Positions 46,780 to 57,507 of a stretch of DNA of 64,000 bases are shown one piece after another (position 1 is the first letter of the stretch; the number at the start of each line of letters is the position of its first letter). Under the pieces are notes generated by a model. That model was not told where the DNA came from. It did not search any database and saw only the letters and a list, made by a program, of their open reading frames with translations. This stretch comes from Thuidium tamariscinum (lineage: Eukaryota > Streptophyta > Bryopsida > Hypnales > Thuidiaceae). The stretch spans positions 2,790,001 to 2,854,000 of the forward strand of contig OX344752.2 in assembly GCA_947034885.2 (NCBI GenBank). Direction: 5' to 3'. A program made the translations under genes and the position numbers.

Positions 46780-46987
46780 AAGAAAAATTGGATGATGATG
46801 TGAAGTTGTCTGAAGTTTCAAAAGTAAATTGGATGAAATTGTTAATTTCAAATGAAATTCATTCAATTGTGTAGATGAAAAGATAATTCTACCCAAAACA
46901 TAGATGAATGTTAAAATATTTGGGTACATCATTTTCTTACAAGTTGCCACTTCAGCACTTCTTAAAAAAACCAAGAAAAAATCCCTG
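46780..46987. mobile_element. hAT-type MITE fragment
   Basis: The right part matches the hAT-type family: TGGATGAAATTG, ACATAGATGAATGTTAAAAT, GCCACTT, and the end AAAAAATCCCTG at 46987. The left terminus and target duplication are not visible. Confidence 0.6.
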
Positions 46988-47820
46988 ACCCATACCTCCC
47001 TGAAACTATGAGGCCCGTTTCCCTGTTCCCCTTGAGTTTCAGGTTGACTACAGCGACCATCTCTCCCAACGCATTGAACGCAGCCAGGAAGCGCTCCACC
47101 AGCCCCTTCCATGCGAGAAAGCAAGGCAGTCTCTTGCAGCCATGGCCCCCTCGCGTGGCCCATCGACACTTATCAGACAACCAGAAAGTAAATGGTAGCA
47201 CCCTCACACCTCGGCTGCTGCTCCGTACTTGTCCTCCTCACCTTCTCCTTCTCGTATCACGGCAACTTTCACAGCGACTTTCACCGCAATCGCTAAAGCC
47301 TCATTCATCTCTTCTTGCTTCTTCGATTCCTCCCTCCGAGACCGCTAACCCCTCACCCCCATAATCACACCTCGCGGGATCTCAAGACGAGATTGGTGTG
47401 TACGTTGACTGCACAGGAATTGGGATGCTGAGTTTGGGATTTGATCGATTACTTATTAGTGTGGTGCTGGGTTGCTAAACACGGTTAATTTTCTTCCTGT
47501 TCTGTGGGTCCGGACGACGGACAAGCGCAGACAGATCGCGACAGAGACAGAGAGGCGAGGCTCCTCATAATTGTAGAGTCTCTGACATGATCAGAGGGTG
47601 GACGTACTGTACGTACGTACGGCATCGCGGCCTGTGTGAACGGTGAAGGACAGGAGCTTGGAGTTTGAGCCCATGGCGGTGGTGTGGGGAGGGTTAGGGT
47701 AATTGTAGGAGGAAGGAGCTATTGTAGGTAAGGGCAGTAGTTGGTATGCGGGGGAAGAGTTTGGGTGGAATGGAGCGCAAGCGGTCTGTGGGAGGGCATG
47801 GGCGGCACTGTTCTTGGAGA
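46988..47820 (+). promoter_or_regulatory. GC-rich 5' region of the signal peptide peptidase-like gene
   Basis: Composition rises abruptly after the MITE end. Open frames on both strands overlap and lack domains. The segment likely holds the promoter and 5' leader. In-frame ATGs upstream of the chosen start lie at 47746 and 47770. Confidence 0.45.
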
Positions 47821-50800
47821 ATGGTGACGAATGGGGTGTTTTTGTTACTGCTGGTCGTTGGGAGTATTCTTGTGCAGCCTTGTGTTGCGGACGACATCGT
47901 GCATGACGACTCGCTTTCGCCGTCGCAACCGGGTTGCTCGAATAGCTTCGTTCTTGTATGTTTTTCTTTTCTCTTCCACCCTCACTTGCTTGCTTGTTAG
48001 CTTTCTCTTGTTTGGAGTTTCTGTTTGCTTTTGTAGCATTGCAGTGAGAGAGTCATTGCTTGTGACTCTGTGGAGGTGTGGATTGGAGAACAAGACTGCA
48101 GGTTTGGTTGGATATTTGCATTGTCAGGGGTACGGGCCATAGAGTTAGGCTGCGAGAAATCTGCAAACATGCTCTGCCAAAGCAGTACCACAGAATAAGA
48201 CTACTGTGGGCTTAAACGCTAGAGCGAAGGCATTGTTCCTTCTTAGGTTTCAGATTGAATGCTGGCGTTCCCTTATCTCCTCCGTTCCGAAAGGGTATTT
48301 TTATAAGTGGAATGAGCAAACAGCAGGGTCACTTACCAACCCAATCTCACCAGCAAAAGACCATCCTCCAGTAGTATTCTAGAAAACCTCGCTGTGTTAC
48401 AATTCACAGGGTTACGTTACAAGCCACCTTAATGGCGTTATAGGTCTTACAACTGGTAATCCTGAATGCGGTTAGGTCTGGGTCTGCACCTCCACTTATT
48501 CACTATGAACAAGGAAATTGCTGAAGCAATTAGTGATATGTTTCTACGTCCCACTGAGTTACAGAAAGAAGGAATGATTGAAAGCCACTGGTAGAGAATT
48601 TAGTCTTGTATTCTAGAACTCATCTAGAGGTGGGTTCTCTGCGAGTGATTATTCATAGGGTGATGGTGGAACAGGCCAACGCTGATATCTACATGGATTA
48701 TTTTGGCAGGTCAAAGTGAGGAATTGGATCGGAGGACAGGAAGAGCCAGAGGTGGTAGGCGTGGGTGCCAGATTCGGCAGGCTGATCACGGACCATGAAC
48801 AAGAAGCTCATAGTGCTCCACTGGCAAAGCTGGATCCTGAAGATGGATGCACTGATTCCATCAAACAAGTAGGTCCTCGCAATCTTAAGGGATGTGATCA
48901 CAGAATTAGGGCTAGCAATAATCTATTTCAAGAGTTTTCGCTTCTGTTAACAACGTTGTAAACGGAAGTTCTACTCATTCTGTCGGGAAGTCTGTGCTTA
49001 CGCTGTGCTGATGCCTTCGCAGCTTGAAGGATTCACAGCCCTGGTTAGACGAGGCAACTGTGAGTTCTCTACCAAGGCGAGGGTGGCGCAGAAGGCAGGG
49101 GCGGTGGCTCTTCTTGTTGTGAATGAAAAGCAAGGTTCTGCTCTCTGTCCCATCCTCTGTAACAATTCTTGAGTTTTAGTTTTTCCAATGCAAAAGGCTT
49201 GTTGAATTAGGGCTATGTCGTCTGTTGTCTATGCAAAATTTTTCCTTAATTTCTTTCTGTTCACAAGCTCCTAACCTTTGTTCTTTGGTAAGTGTTATGT
49301 AGCAATTTTCTAACCAATGAATCTGCATTTCTGTACTGTGAGAGGCTCTCACAAAACATTTGAACGACTGCCGATATTGGCTAGATTAAGAGTTGATGAA
49401 GGATACGCTAGGCAACATACATCTGTCTGAGTTGTGTTTAAGCAATGTCCATGCAGAATTGTACAAGATGGTCTGCTCTGGAAATGGAACCTTTACGGAT
49501 ATCACCATTCCGTCTATCATGTTACCAAGGGCAGCTGGAAACGATCTTGAGGATGCTTTAAATCTCAGCGAGGAAGGTGAAGTCTCATCTCGGTTGCGTT
49601 TGTTTTTTATGAGTGAAAAGTGACTGATTTCTTGTACTAAGATGATCACTTACGGATCATTTAGTTGTAGAATCACGGATTTTATCGAGTTGGAAGAAGG
49701 GTCTCTTTATAGTTTATTGGCAACGAAGAAAGGGCAACTTCTTGGGGATTCTGATTATCTCTGTTGTTGGTTTTACAGTGAGAGTGTTACTTTACTCTCC
49801 AAAGAGAACGCTAATCGACATAGCAGAAGTGTTTTTATGGTTGATGGCTGTGGGCACAATCTTGAGTGCCTCGTTCTGGTCGGCCTGGACTGCAAAAGAA
49901 GCTGCGCATGAGCACTACCGTCGCCTGAAGGTATAATGGTACCGACACCTCGTTTAGTTCTTCCTTACTTCATCGACATCGCTAGCTTCAGGGGATACTA
50001 GTATAGCTTGTGTTATTACTACAATTATGACTGCCCTAGATTGTCCCAAACTCCATCTTATGGCGAAATTTCCTATTCCTCATTATAAATCCGATTAATT
50101 TTTAATGAGAAACACCCAATCTGCCTTAGGTTGCGGAGATCTATGAATCGATGACAAACAAAGCAATATAAAACCAACATCTGCTTTAATATTTTTGATA
50201 GGTGTGTGCCGACCACATGAGAAGCTGCGTGTTTAGTTCAATTGTTAATCTGCGAAAATGCTCTATGTTTGTGTCGTGTAAGTCACGTGGAACTCACGCC
50301 AATTGAACTCATCCATATCTCAGCAGGAGCGACCAGCGCTTCCAGCTGAGCTTGTTCCGGTGGTCGAAGGGAATCCTGAGAAAGAGGGCAAGGATGTGAT
50401 TGACATCAATGTGCTCTCCGCGGTGCTGTTCGTGTTGCTGGCTTCTGCGTTTTTGATGCTTCTTTACTTCTACATGTCGGCTTGGTTTATGCGGGTGTTG
50501 GTTATACTTTTCTGCATTGGCGGCTTTGAGGCAAGTTTATGAATCGTCTTGTTGGTTAATCATGTCTCTAATTTCTTCCTCTGCGTGCTGAATTTATATG
50601 CTTTTCAGATTCTGGTTCGTGATTTCAGCAATCTGCTAACCTTAGGAAACACGTGGTGTTTATGGTACTTCAGGGGTTGCAGACATGCCTTGTGTCCCTT
50701 CTGTACAGGTACTTGACGCCCTCGACATTTAATAAGTTCACAAGTTCATAAGTTCATGTACTGTTTGTGTTAATGCTTATATATTCAAAAGAAAGACAGG

Positions 50801-53800
50801 TGGACATAGATGGTGGTCTAAACTGGTGATTTTGCTTGAGTTATCTACAGGTGGTTTCCGAAGGCAGGAACGACCTTCATCAAAGTGCCTGTTATAGGAG
50901 CAGTATCTGTCCTTGCTATTTGTATCTCGCCCTTTTGCCTGGCGTTTGCTGCAGGCTGGGGCTACTATCGTTCGAACTCCTATGCTTGGATAGGCCAGGA
51001 TATTCTTGTAAGTTGATTATTATCTTATCTGAATGAAATCAAGATAGACCTCATTCTTGGACGAGCTTTCGGCACACTAGTCTCAGTTTTCTGTTTATAT
51101 TGCTACTACGGAAATGCCTATCCACGAACTACTGCCTTTATGGATTATGGAAAAATCGACAAACTGACCAAAGTGTTGCTTGTGGTGGTTCATACAGGGA
51201 ATAGCACTCATTCTTACAGTTCTTCAGATTGTTCGACTGCCCAATATCAAGGTACGCTGCTTAATATCAATGAAAATTTCCCATTGCAGAAAGTCCTAGT
51301 TTGATGCTGAGGATATTGAGATGGTCAGCAGAAAAGCTTGTACAGCCCGATTGTCTTTACCTGATGGGTGCCTACTTTATCTGATCAAACTCATGTGAAC
51401 TTTTTCTTGCATATGCAGGTCTCCACAATACTTTTGAGCTGCGCATTCCTATACGATGTTTTTTGGGTCTTCATCTCGCCCGCATTTTTTCACGAGAGTG
51501 TGATGATTGTGGTAAGTACATCATTTCTGAATCCGCATTTGTTGACTGAACTGCAATGATTTTGCGAGACCATGGAGAGCATTTCGTTACTCTAGCAAAT
51601 ATCCACTGGCGGTATAGGTGGCGCACTGAGGATAATTTTTGATGGAATATTAATAATACTCTGTAATGCAGTTGTGGCTATGATCCTCAACTTCCACAAA
51701 TTTTCTCGGCTCACTGTTTCGTTTGGAATCTGATGGTGACAGGTCGCACGAGGTGATAAAAGTCATGGTGAAGGGATACCGATGCTTTTGAAGGTCCCAA
51801 GGTTGTATGATCCTTGGGGAGGATACAGTATTATTGGCTTCGGAGACATTCTTCTTCCTGGACTGTTGGTCTCGTTCTGCTTACGGTACCTGACTCATTT
51901 CAATGCAATTTTTGTCAATGAGTTGTCTGTCGCCCTTGGGTTTTTCCGCTTAGCGCTTAGCCATTTTGAAATTCTATGAGAAGGTAGCCGCATTACAATT
52001 GGAAGATCTTATATTGTAAACCTCCTTTACATGGCATTGCAAATCGCAAGGTTTAACGCAGCCAGGTTCTTAGAATACCTCTTTGGGGTTTTCTACTAAG
52101 AGTTCTTACCTCTGATTGCTGTTGCTGACGAATGCTGATGGTGGCAGGTATGACTGGACAGCAAGAAAGAGTCTGCTGCGGGGCTACTTTCTATGGTCCA
52201 CAGTCGGTTATGGACTAGGTACAATACATCTTGTTTTAGTCACTCAGATTTTGGCTCTATCATTAGCATTTGAGTTTCAAGTGTTTTTCTGAAAGTTTGT
52301 CATTGAGACCCACAAAATAGATCTTTCAAGTGTTCAGTGAAAGTACGGCGGATCATTGTGGTTATTTTACTTTTCTGGGTCTTTCTTGTGGGCATGTGAG
52401 TGACCTAGGTCGGTTAACCCTTAAAGGACGGACCTATTACCACTGGTCTGAAGCCTGTCTGTTCATCACTTAGTTTGTTACCGTTTTGGGAGCAGATATG
52501 TTTGAAACTTTTTTATTTTATTTTTCAGAGATGAAAGTACATGTCTTCTATACTCCACAAAAAATTTAGATTTTTTTGAGAAAAATTGATTTTTATATGA
52601 ATTTTTGAAGAAAAATTGAAGAAAAAATCATATCAAATAGAAAATTATCTCATAAAATCTGAAAATTTCACCGTGTGTGTAAATTATAGTGACTAACATC
52701 ATGATGGAAACTCAATTTTCGTGTACTTCTATAAATAGGATGCAATAGACATTAAAATTGCAGCCACATCTCAAAATGCAATAAAATATTCAATTTTACG
52801 AATTTTTTCAAAATTTCAATTGGAGTAGAAACTAGAGAGTAGGACCTTCATTTCATTAGTTGTCCTCAAACTCAAAAAACGTCATTTTCAAGGAGAAATT
52901 TCAGATTCAGTCAATTTCTCAAAATACACTAAAATGGCAAATTTTGCCATCCGTTTTCTCTAATTACTTCTCACCTATATGAAAACAAATAGTCGTTAGA
53001 CTAAAAACTCAATTGGAGACTCTTTACAACTCAACATGAAAGGTCAATAAAAAAAAAGTGAATGAAAAAACTACTGTTCCGCTCCTCTTCTGCTCTTCTG
53101 CAATCATCCAAACGCCAAAAAATGGCGCCTCAGGCGTTAAGGGGTTAAGTAACAAGTGGAAGCCATATGACTTGATTAGTCTCTTGGGAAGGAAGATTGC
53201 TAGACTCTATCAAGATGTTGACTCTATCTCCCTTTTACACTTGGTTGCAGGTTTGCTCATTACTTACGTCGCACTGACTGTCATGAATGGGAGTGGGCAA
53301 CCTGCACTTCTATATATTGTGCCTTGCACTCTTGGTATGTTTCTCTTTTACATCATGGGGATCCATTATTCAAGTTTTGTCAATATATGTTTCTTTACCC
53401 ACGAGTGCCTAAATATACCTGAAGAGACCACCTCGGAAGCTTGTTGATCATGGTAACTTTCAATTGATAAATCTGTTGTTAGAAAATGCTGGGTATGATA
53501 TCTCCTTTCATTAGAACAATTGTTCGCTCAATTCATTTACCCTCAACCCCAGTATAGACTGATGCAGACATTGTTGACCATATGGGCACTTAGGGATTAG
53601 TTTGCGTTCTTTTTATTTGGAAGCAGGTGTTGTAGTAAATACCTGAATCAAGCTCTAGTTTCTCTGGGCTAGCCTGACGGAGCTACGAATCTCAGTAGTC
53701 TTACAGACCACAATCCAGGCTGAGCTTATTACTGGCATTTCACTATCTTCAAGTTGGTTATAACTATCGTTTTTATGTGATCAGGTACTGTGTTGATACT

Positions 53801-53912
53801 TGGGTGGTGGCGAGGCGAATTAAAGTCCTTGTGGTATAAAGGAGATTCGCTTGACCAGTTTCCATTGGATGTGGCACGGACACATAATTCAGCAGGCAGC
53901 CGACCTGATTAG
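47821..53912 (+). CDS. Signal peptide peptidase-like aspartyl protease with PA domain (SPPL)
   Basis: Fourteen exons: 47821-47955, 48710-48868, 49023-49134, 49457-49576, 49779-49930, 50327-50530, 50674-50708, 50851-51007, 51198-51251, 51419-51511, 51743-51885, 52148-52218, 53251-53334, 53785-53912. All phases join to a 548-residue protein ending in TAG, similar to plant SPPLs of about 540. It has a signal peptide ([13 protein letters not shown]), a lumenal PA domain (about 90-175, with [13 protein letters not shown]), then a multi-span membrane domain. Catalytic motifs are all present: YD (Asp about 389), GFGD (Asp about 442) and QPAL (about 495-498). SPPLs cleave type II membrane proteins inside the bilayer of endomembranes. 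Intron 6 uses a GC donor; exon 6 has a CAGCAG tandem acceptor, so 50324 is an alternative start. Intron 12 carries a piggyBac-like element. The start at 47821 is favoured by the signal peptide. Confidence 0.93.
52414..53148. mobile_element. piggyBac-like MITE, family C, in SPPL intron 12 (735 bp)
   Basis: TTAA lies at 52414-52417 and 53145-53148. Left end TTAACCCTTAAAGGACG; right end complemented TTAACCCCTTAACGCC. Near the right end are small palindromes (GCCAAAAAATGGC, GGCGCCTCAGGCG). It makes up most of intron 12 (52219-53250), in the spacing between the GFGD and PAL exons. No transposase. Confidence 0.82.
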
Positions 53913-54702
53913 TGCTACTCCTTTCCGAAATGTGTGATTATGGGAAGAATGGCACCAACTCAACAAAGAACAAGAACCACCAAATGGTGTAGTGGCCAGG
54001 ACACGCTCTGCATATGATGTAATTATGGCTCCAACCAAAGCGTACTAGTTCTCATTTTGGCTTGGCATTACAAGATCCGAGAGATTAAATATTGTAGCCT
54101 TCAACTTTCAGGTACCTCGCCCTCCATCTTAGCATCTATGTACTTCAATCTAATTTAGAGGTTTTTGCTATGGGAAGTGCCAGGGTAATTACTCTTTCTC
54201 CCTTGAGCATGGCAGACCTCAGAAATTTACAATTTCAGCTTATGGTTGTAATGCCTCTTCTTCCATATTGTATTTCTAGCTCTTAGTGTTAGCCTGAATT
54301 TAAGCTTAAGGTCGTCGTTGAAGCCTGACTCTGGAACTTCTCTACGTTGAACCTGTATCAACTTGGGAACGACTTGTATTGTTCCCATGTGTAGTTACCA
54401 ATCTGCCTTTTACTTTGGTTGCCTGTTTGTTGTTTGCCAGTAATATGATAGCTTTTTCTTTTCTTTTACTTTAACTTGGATGTCAAATTGAAGTAAAAGA
54501 GCCTGCACTTGCTACAAATAGAAAGCTCCGTTTCTCATACTCCACATTTTCCCTTGCCTCTACATCTTGTCTCATTCTCTACATTTTCCCTTGCCTGCTT
54601 ATTTTGTCTGCCTTGTTTTGCGTTTCTCTCGTATCCTCATTTGTTGCTTTGTTCCAAAGTAGTCTTTCTATCTCTTTGCTTGGACCTGTGAGCGTCTAAA
54701 CC
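53913..54702 (+). promoter_or_regulatory. SPPL 3' region and pyrimidine-rich leader of the next gene
   Basis: 54530-54690 is strongly CT-rich (CATTTTCCCTTGCCT occurs twice, about 45 bp apart) immediately before the ATG at 54703, fitting a plant 5' leader. The first part is probably the SPPL 3' UTR. Confidence 0.4.
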
Positions 54703-55605
54703 ATGGCGGTACACTTTGCCTTCGCTGCTACTAAGACTTTCAAGTCTGTTCCATGTGTGAGAAATTCCATTCCACTCGATGAATTGAAGAATGCAATTCG
54801 TGCACCAATTTTAGCGGCTTTGCGTGGGAAGAAATTGAAGGAGAAATTTGTCTTGAGGGTTTATGATATGGATACAATGGAGGAGATTATAGGTGATGGA
54901 ACTACAGTTAGAAAGAATGCTTCTGTGTGGGTGGAGAGAGTTCCAGCCCATGTTCTTTTCGATCCAGCCCATGCTCCTTTTGAACAACGTCATCCATCAC
55001 TTCTCGTTTGTTCGAGTCGAGGCTTAGAAGCTGTTAAGAAGGGTCCAGAGAACGTTGTCGTTGATGATGGTTTTGGAGATGATATCTGTCTTCTCCGAGA
55101 CACTTCAGTGAGTGTTTTGAATAGTGAAGGAGCATATTCAGTTCAAGAAAAGACTAGGATAGGTAGAGAGAAAGAGATGAAGATCGTGGGTGATGTTCCA
55201 GAAGAATTGAAGTGTACTTTGTGCCAACACATTATGAAAGATCCAATTTCGATTCCTTGTTGTTTGAACAATTTTTGTCACAATTGCATAAAGGTTGTCT
55301 TGCATGTGGAGAAAAAATGTCCCAGTTGTGAGTCTTGGAGATGTAGAGATGTAGATTTACTTCTCAATCGACACCTCAAGTCCATGATTGATGTCTACTT
55401 CAAATCCAATTCAAGTATGCCGTGTTCTTCTCAAACAACTTCTTCACAAGTTTTCTTGGGTGATTTGCAACCCAAAACTCCTAACAAGAATGTTTCAAAT
55501 CAAGATACTCATGTTTCAAAGAGTGTTGGAAGTGGTGCAATTGGAAAGAGAAAATGGCTTATTCCTTCACTAGATGGCAACTCAAAACATCATAAAGTGT
55601 TTTAG
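54703..55605 (+). CDS. DWNN-domain RING protein (RBBP6/Mpe1-like), intronless
   Basis: A single open frame of 300 residues. Residues 1-81 form a DWNN ubiquitin-like domain (VHFAFAATKTF at the start, VLRVYDMDTMEEI, NASVWVERVP at the end). About residues 166-209 form an RBBP6-type RING/U-box: PEELKCTLCQHIMKDP, IPCCLNNFCHNCI, KKCPSC. RBBP6 and Mpe1 proteins are E3 ligases linked to pre-mRNA 3' processing, but they normally have a CCHC zinc knuckle between the two domains; here about 85 residues without CxxC..H..C replace it. The tail is basic and Ser-rich. Codon use is AT-richer than in neighbouring genes, and introns are absent, so a retrocopy or lineage-specific paralogue is likely. A small internal repeat PAHVLF/PAHAPF follows the DWNN. 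Confidence 0.85.
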   Translation: MAVHFAFAATKTFKSVPCVRNSIPLDELKNAIRAPILAALRGKKLKEKFVLRVYDMDTMEEIIGDGTTVRKNASVWVERVPAHVLFDPAHAPFEQRHPSLLVCSSRGLEAVKKGPENVVVDDGFGDDICLLRDTSVSVLNSEGAYSVQEKTRIGREKEMKIVGDVPEELKCTLCQHIMKDPISIPCCLNNFCHNCIKVVLHVEKKCPSCESWRCRDVDLLLNRHLKSMIDVYFKSNSSMPCSSQTTSSQVFLGDLQPKTPNKNVSNQDTHVSKSVGSGAIGKRKWLIPSLDGNSKHHKVF

Positions 55606-57507
55606 AAAATTAGGAAAACATAGGGGATTAAGGATTTTAGAACACCACAACAAAAGAAGAACAATTTGTTCTAGATCCTACATCAAGCCTACGTGATTGC
55701 AAGTGTGACACAAAGGCCAAATACATTGTACATAGTAGGTTTTTAGATGCATAGGGCCAAAAAATTAATGTAGGTTTATAGTTCGAACAATATGCTTATG
55801 TTCAAAGGAGCAAAGTTCATCCCCTGTCAAAGCATCCCACACTCTCCTGCAATCCAAAACCAGCTCCACACATTTAGAACTCACAACAAAACATCATCAG
55901 AATGATGCATAGCTCAAATTATCTAACTACCGGTACTGTATCAGTATTCCAATTATACCAATATAACGAGGATTAGAAGTACTGGTGCGTTGGTCCACTG
56001 TGGGTGTGATTTTTAAGAGGCCAAACTTTTTCTTTGCTCTCTTTGCGCAAGAATTTGAGTTGGGAAAAAAATGCATGCACTTGGAAAGTAGCCAAAACCT
56101 CAAATGACTCGAGATGAATTATAGTTTACTCCAGATTTGTCGGTATTCAAGCTCAACATGTGGTGACGAACAGGCTATGATAAGCCCTTGGATTTCAACC
56201 ATTTTCATTCCCCCAACTTTGCATTTGGGATCACCCAAATCATCGAAGAATTGTAATTATAATCCATCACTTCAGTGGTGTTTGAATAATTTCTATCCTT
56301 ACTTTTGTCTTCGTTGCCGAAGCCATCTTCGTATGTGTGCCATCCATTAGCAACAGGCCAACCAAAGTAAACGGACCGATCATGTGCAGAGGCAGGGCAG
56401 AGGCTCCGACTTCGACGCATTCCTTGTTAAACCTCCGCAAGCAGGGCATTTTGAAGCTCGGTTTGTCTGATGCAAGAATCGTTGCAAGAGATTACAGGAG
56501 CCCGGATTGCAAACCTGATTTAGATTTTCTGTGTAATTGTTGATCAATGTAGACTATCGAATCCAGATGTCTCTACAACTTCCTGTTCCCAGAATCTTAT
56601 AATTTGATGCAGATTTTTATTCAGTCACCCACCAACGGATGTGCAACCAGGATATCTCCGTGAAGTGACGAAGGATGCAAAGCGACAAGGCAAAGGCAAG
56701 CTTTTGGGAGAGAATCATGTGAGCGTCAGTTTCTCATCCGACGAAGTTGGACCAGGAACCACTGAAAAGTGTAATCTCTAGTGGATCTTGTTGAGGCTCA
56801 ATATAATAGGATAACCGCAATATCATTTCATGCTGCTGATTGGGCATTTTCGTCAACGGTGACAAGACCCCGACGTACAAATGCACGTCACCTTGGCTTG
56901 CTTACGATTTTTGTACAGTAAAGCATTGTTGTGAAGTAAGCAATGGTGTCGTGCATTGACAACCGATATATACAATTTGAATTGTACACGTGAAGCTGCC
57001 GGGGCTTCGGAGGGACGTGTTATGCCTCTCCGGCATTTGCAGTTTGTTCAATCCATGCTTCTGACTTTAGCTCCGCTATCCAGATGACGCATGTGTCGGA
57101 ACTCACGTTGGTCGCTCCGGAGTCGTCACAGACTCTATCTGGGTCGTGTAGGCGGCGCTCCTGAAGGCCCAAATTTTCCTGCTGTACGTGATTCCTGAAG
57201 GTGAGTACATATCTCACATCTAAGCATCAGTGCAAAGAATTCCTTCATCGTTTCGGAGCGCACGACATTACGTAGGGTGTGACGTGCATTGTGTTTACAT
57301 ATACGCCCTGGTGACTGCTTCTAGCATTGCTGGGGATTGTGAAGTCCTGCAATTTAGTCCAATGCTAGAAGCAGTCGATCGTGTCATTGAGTGGGAGAAT
57401 CACTACCTGTGAATTTCGGTTCCTTGCAACTTAATTCAATCTATCGATTTGTGCAATTCGTCTCATCGTAGTGTATATGTATCTCTAGTAATCTCTAGAG
57501 CATATAT
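55606..57507. other. Intergenic between the DWNN-RING and lactone oxidase genes
   Basis: No gene is supported. The second half (about 56350-57500) is GC-moderate with short open frames on both strands and is probably promoter and 5' leader of the oxidase gene. No element termini are seen. Confidence 0.4.

Noticed and set aside
46738..47207. Minus-strand frames of 81-143 codons upstream of SPPL
   Set aside because: They cross the MITE fragment boundary into GC-rich leader DNA and have no recognisable domain or splice support.
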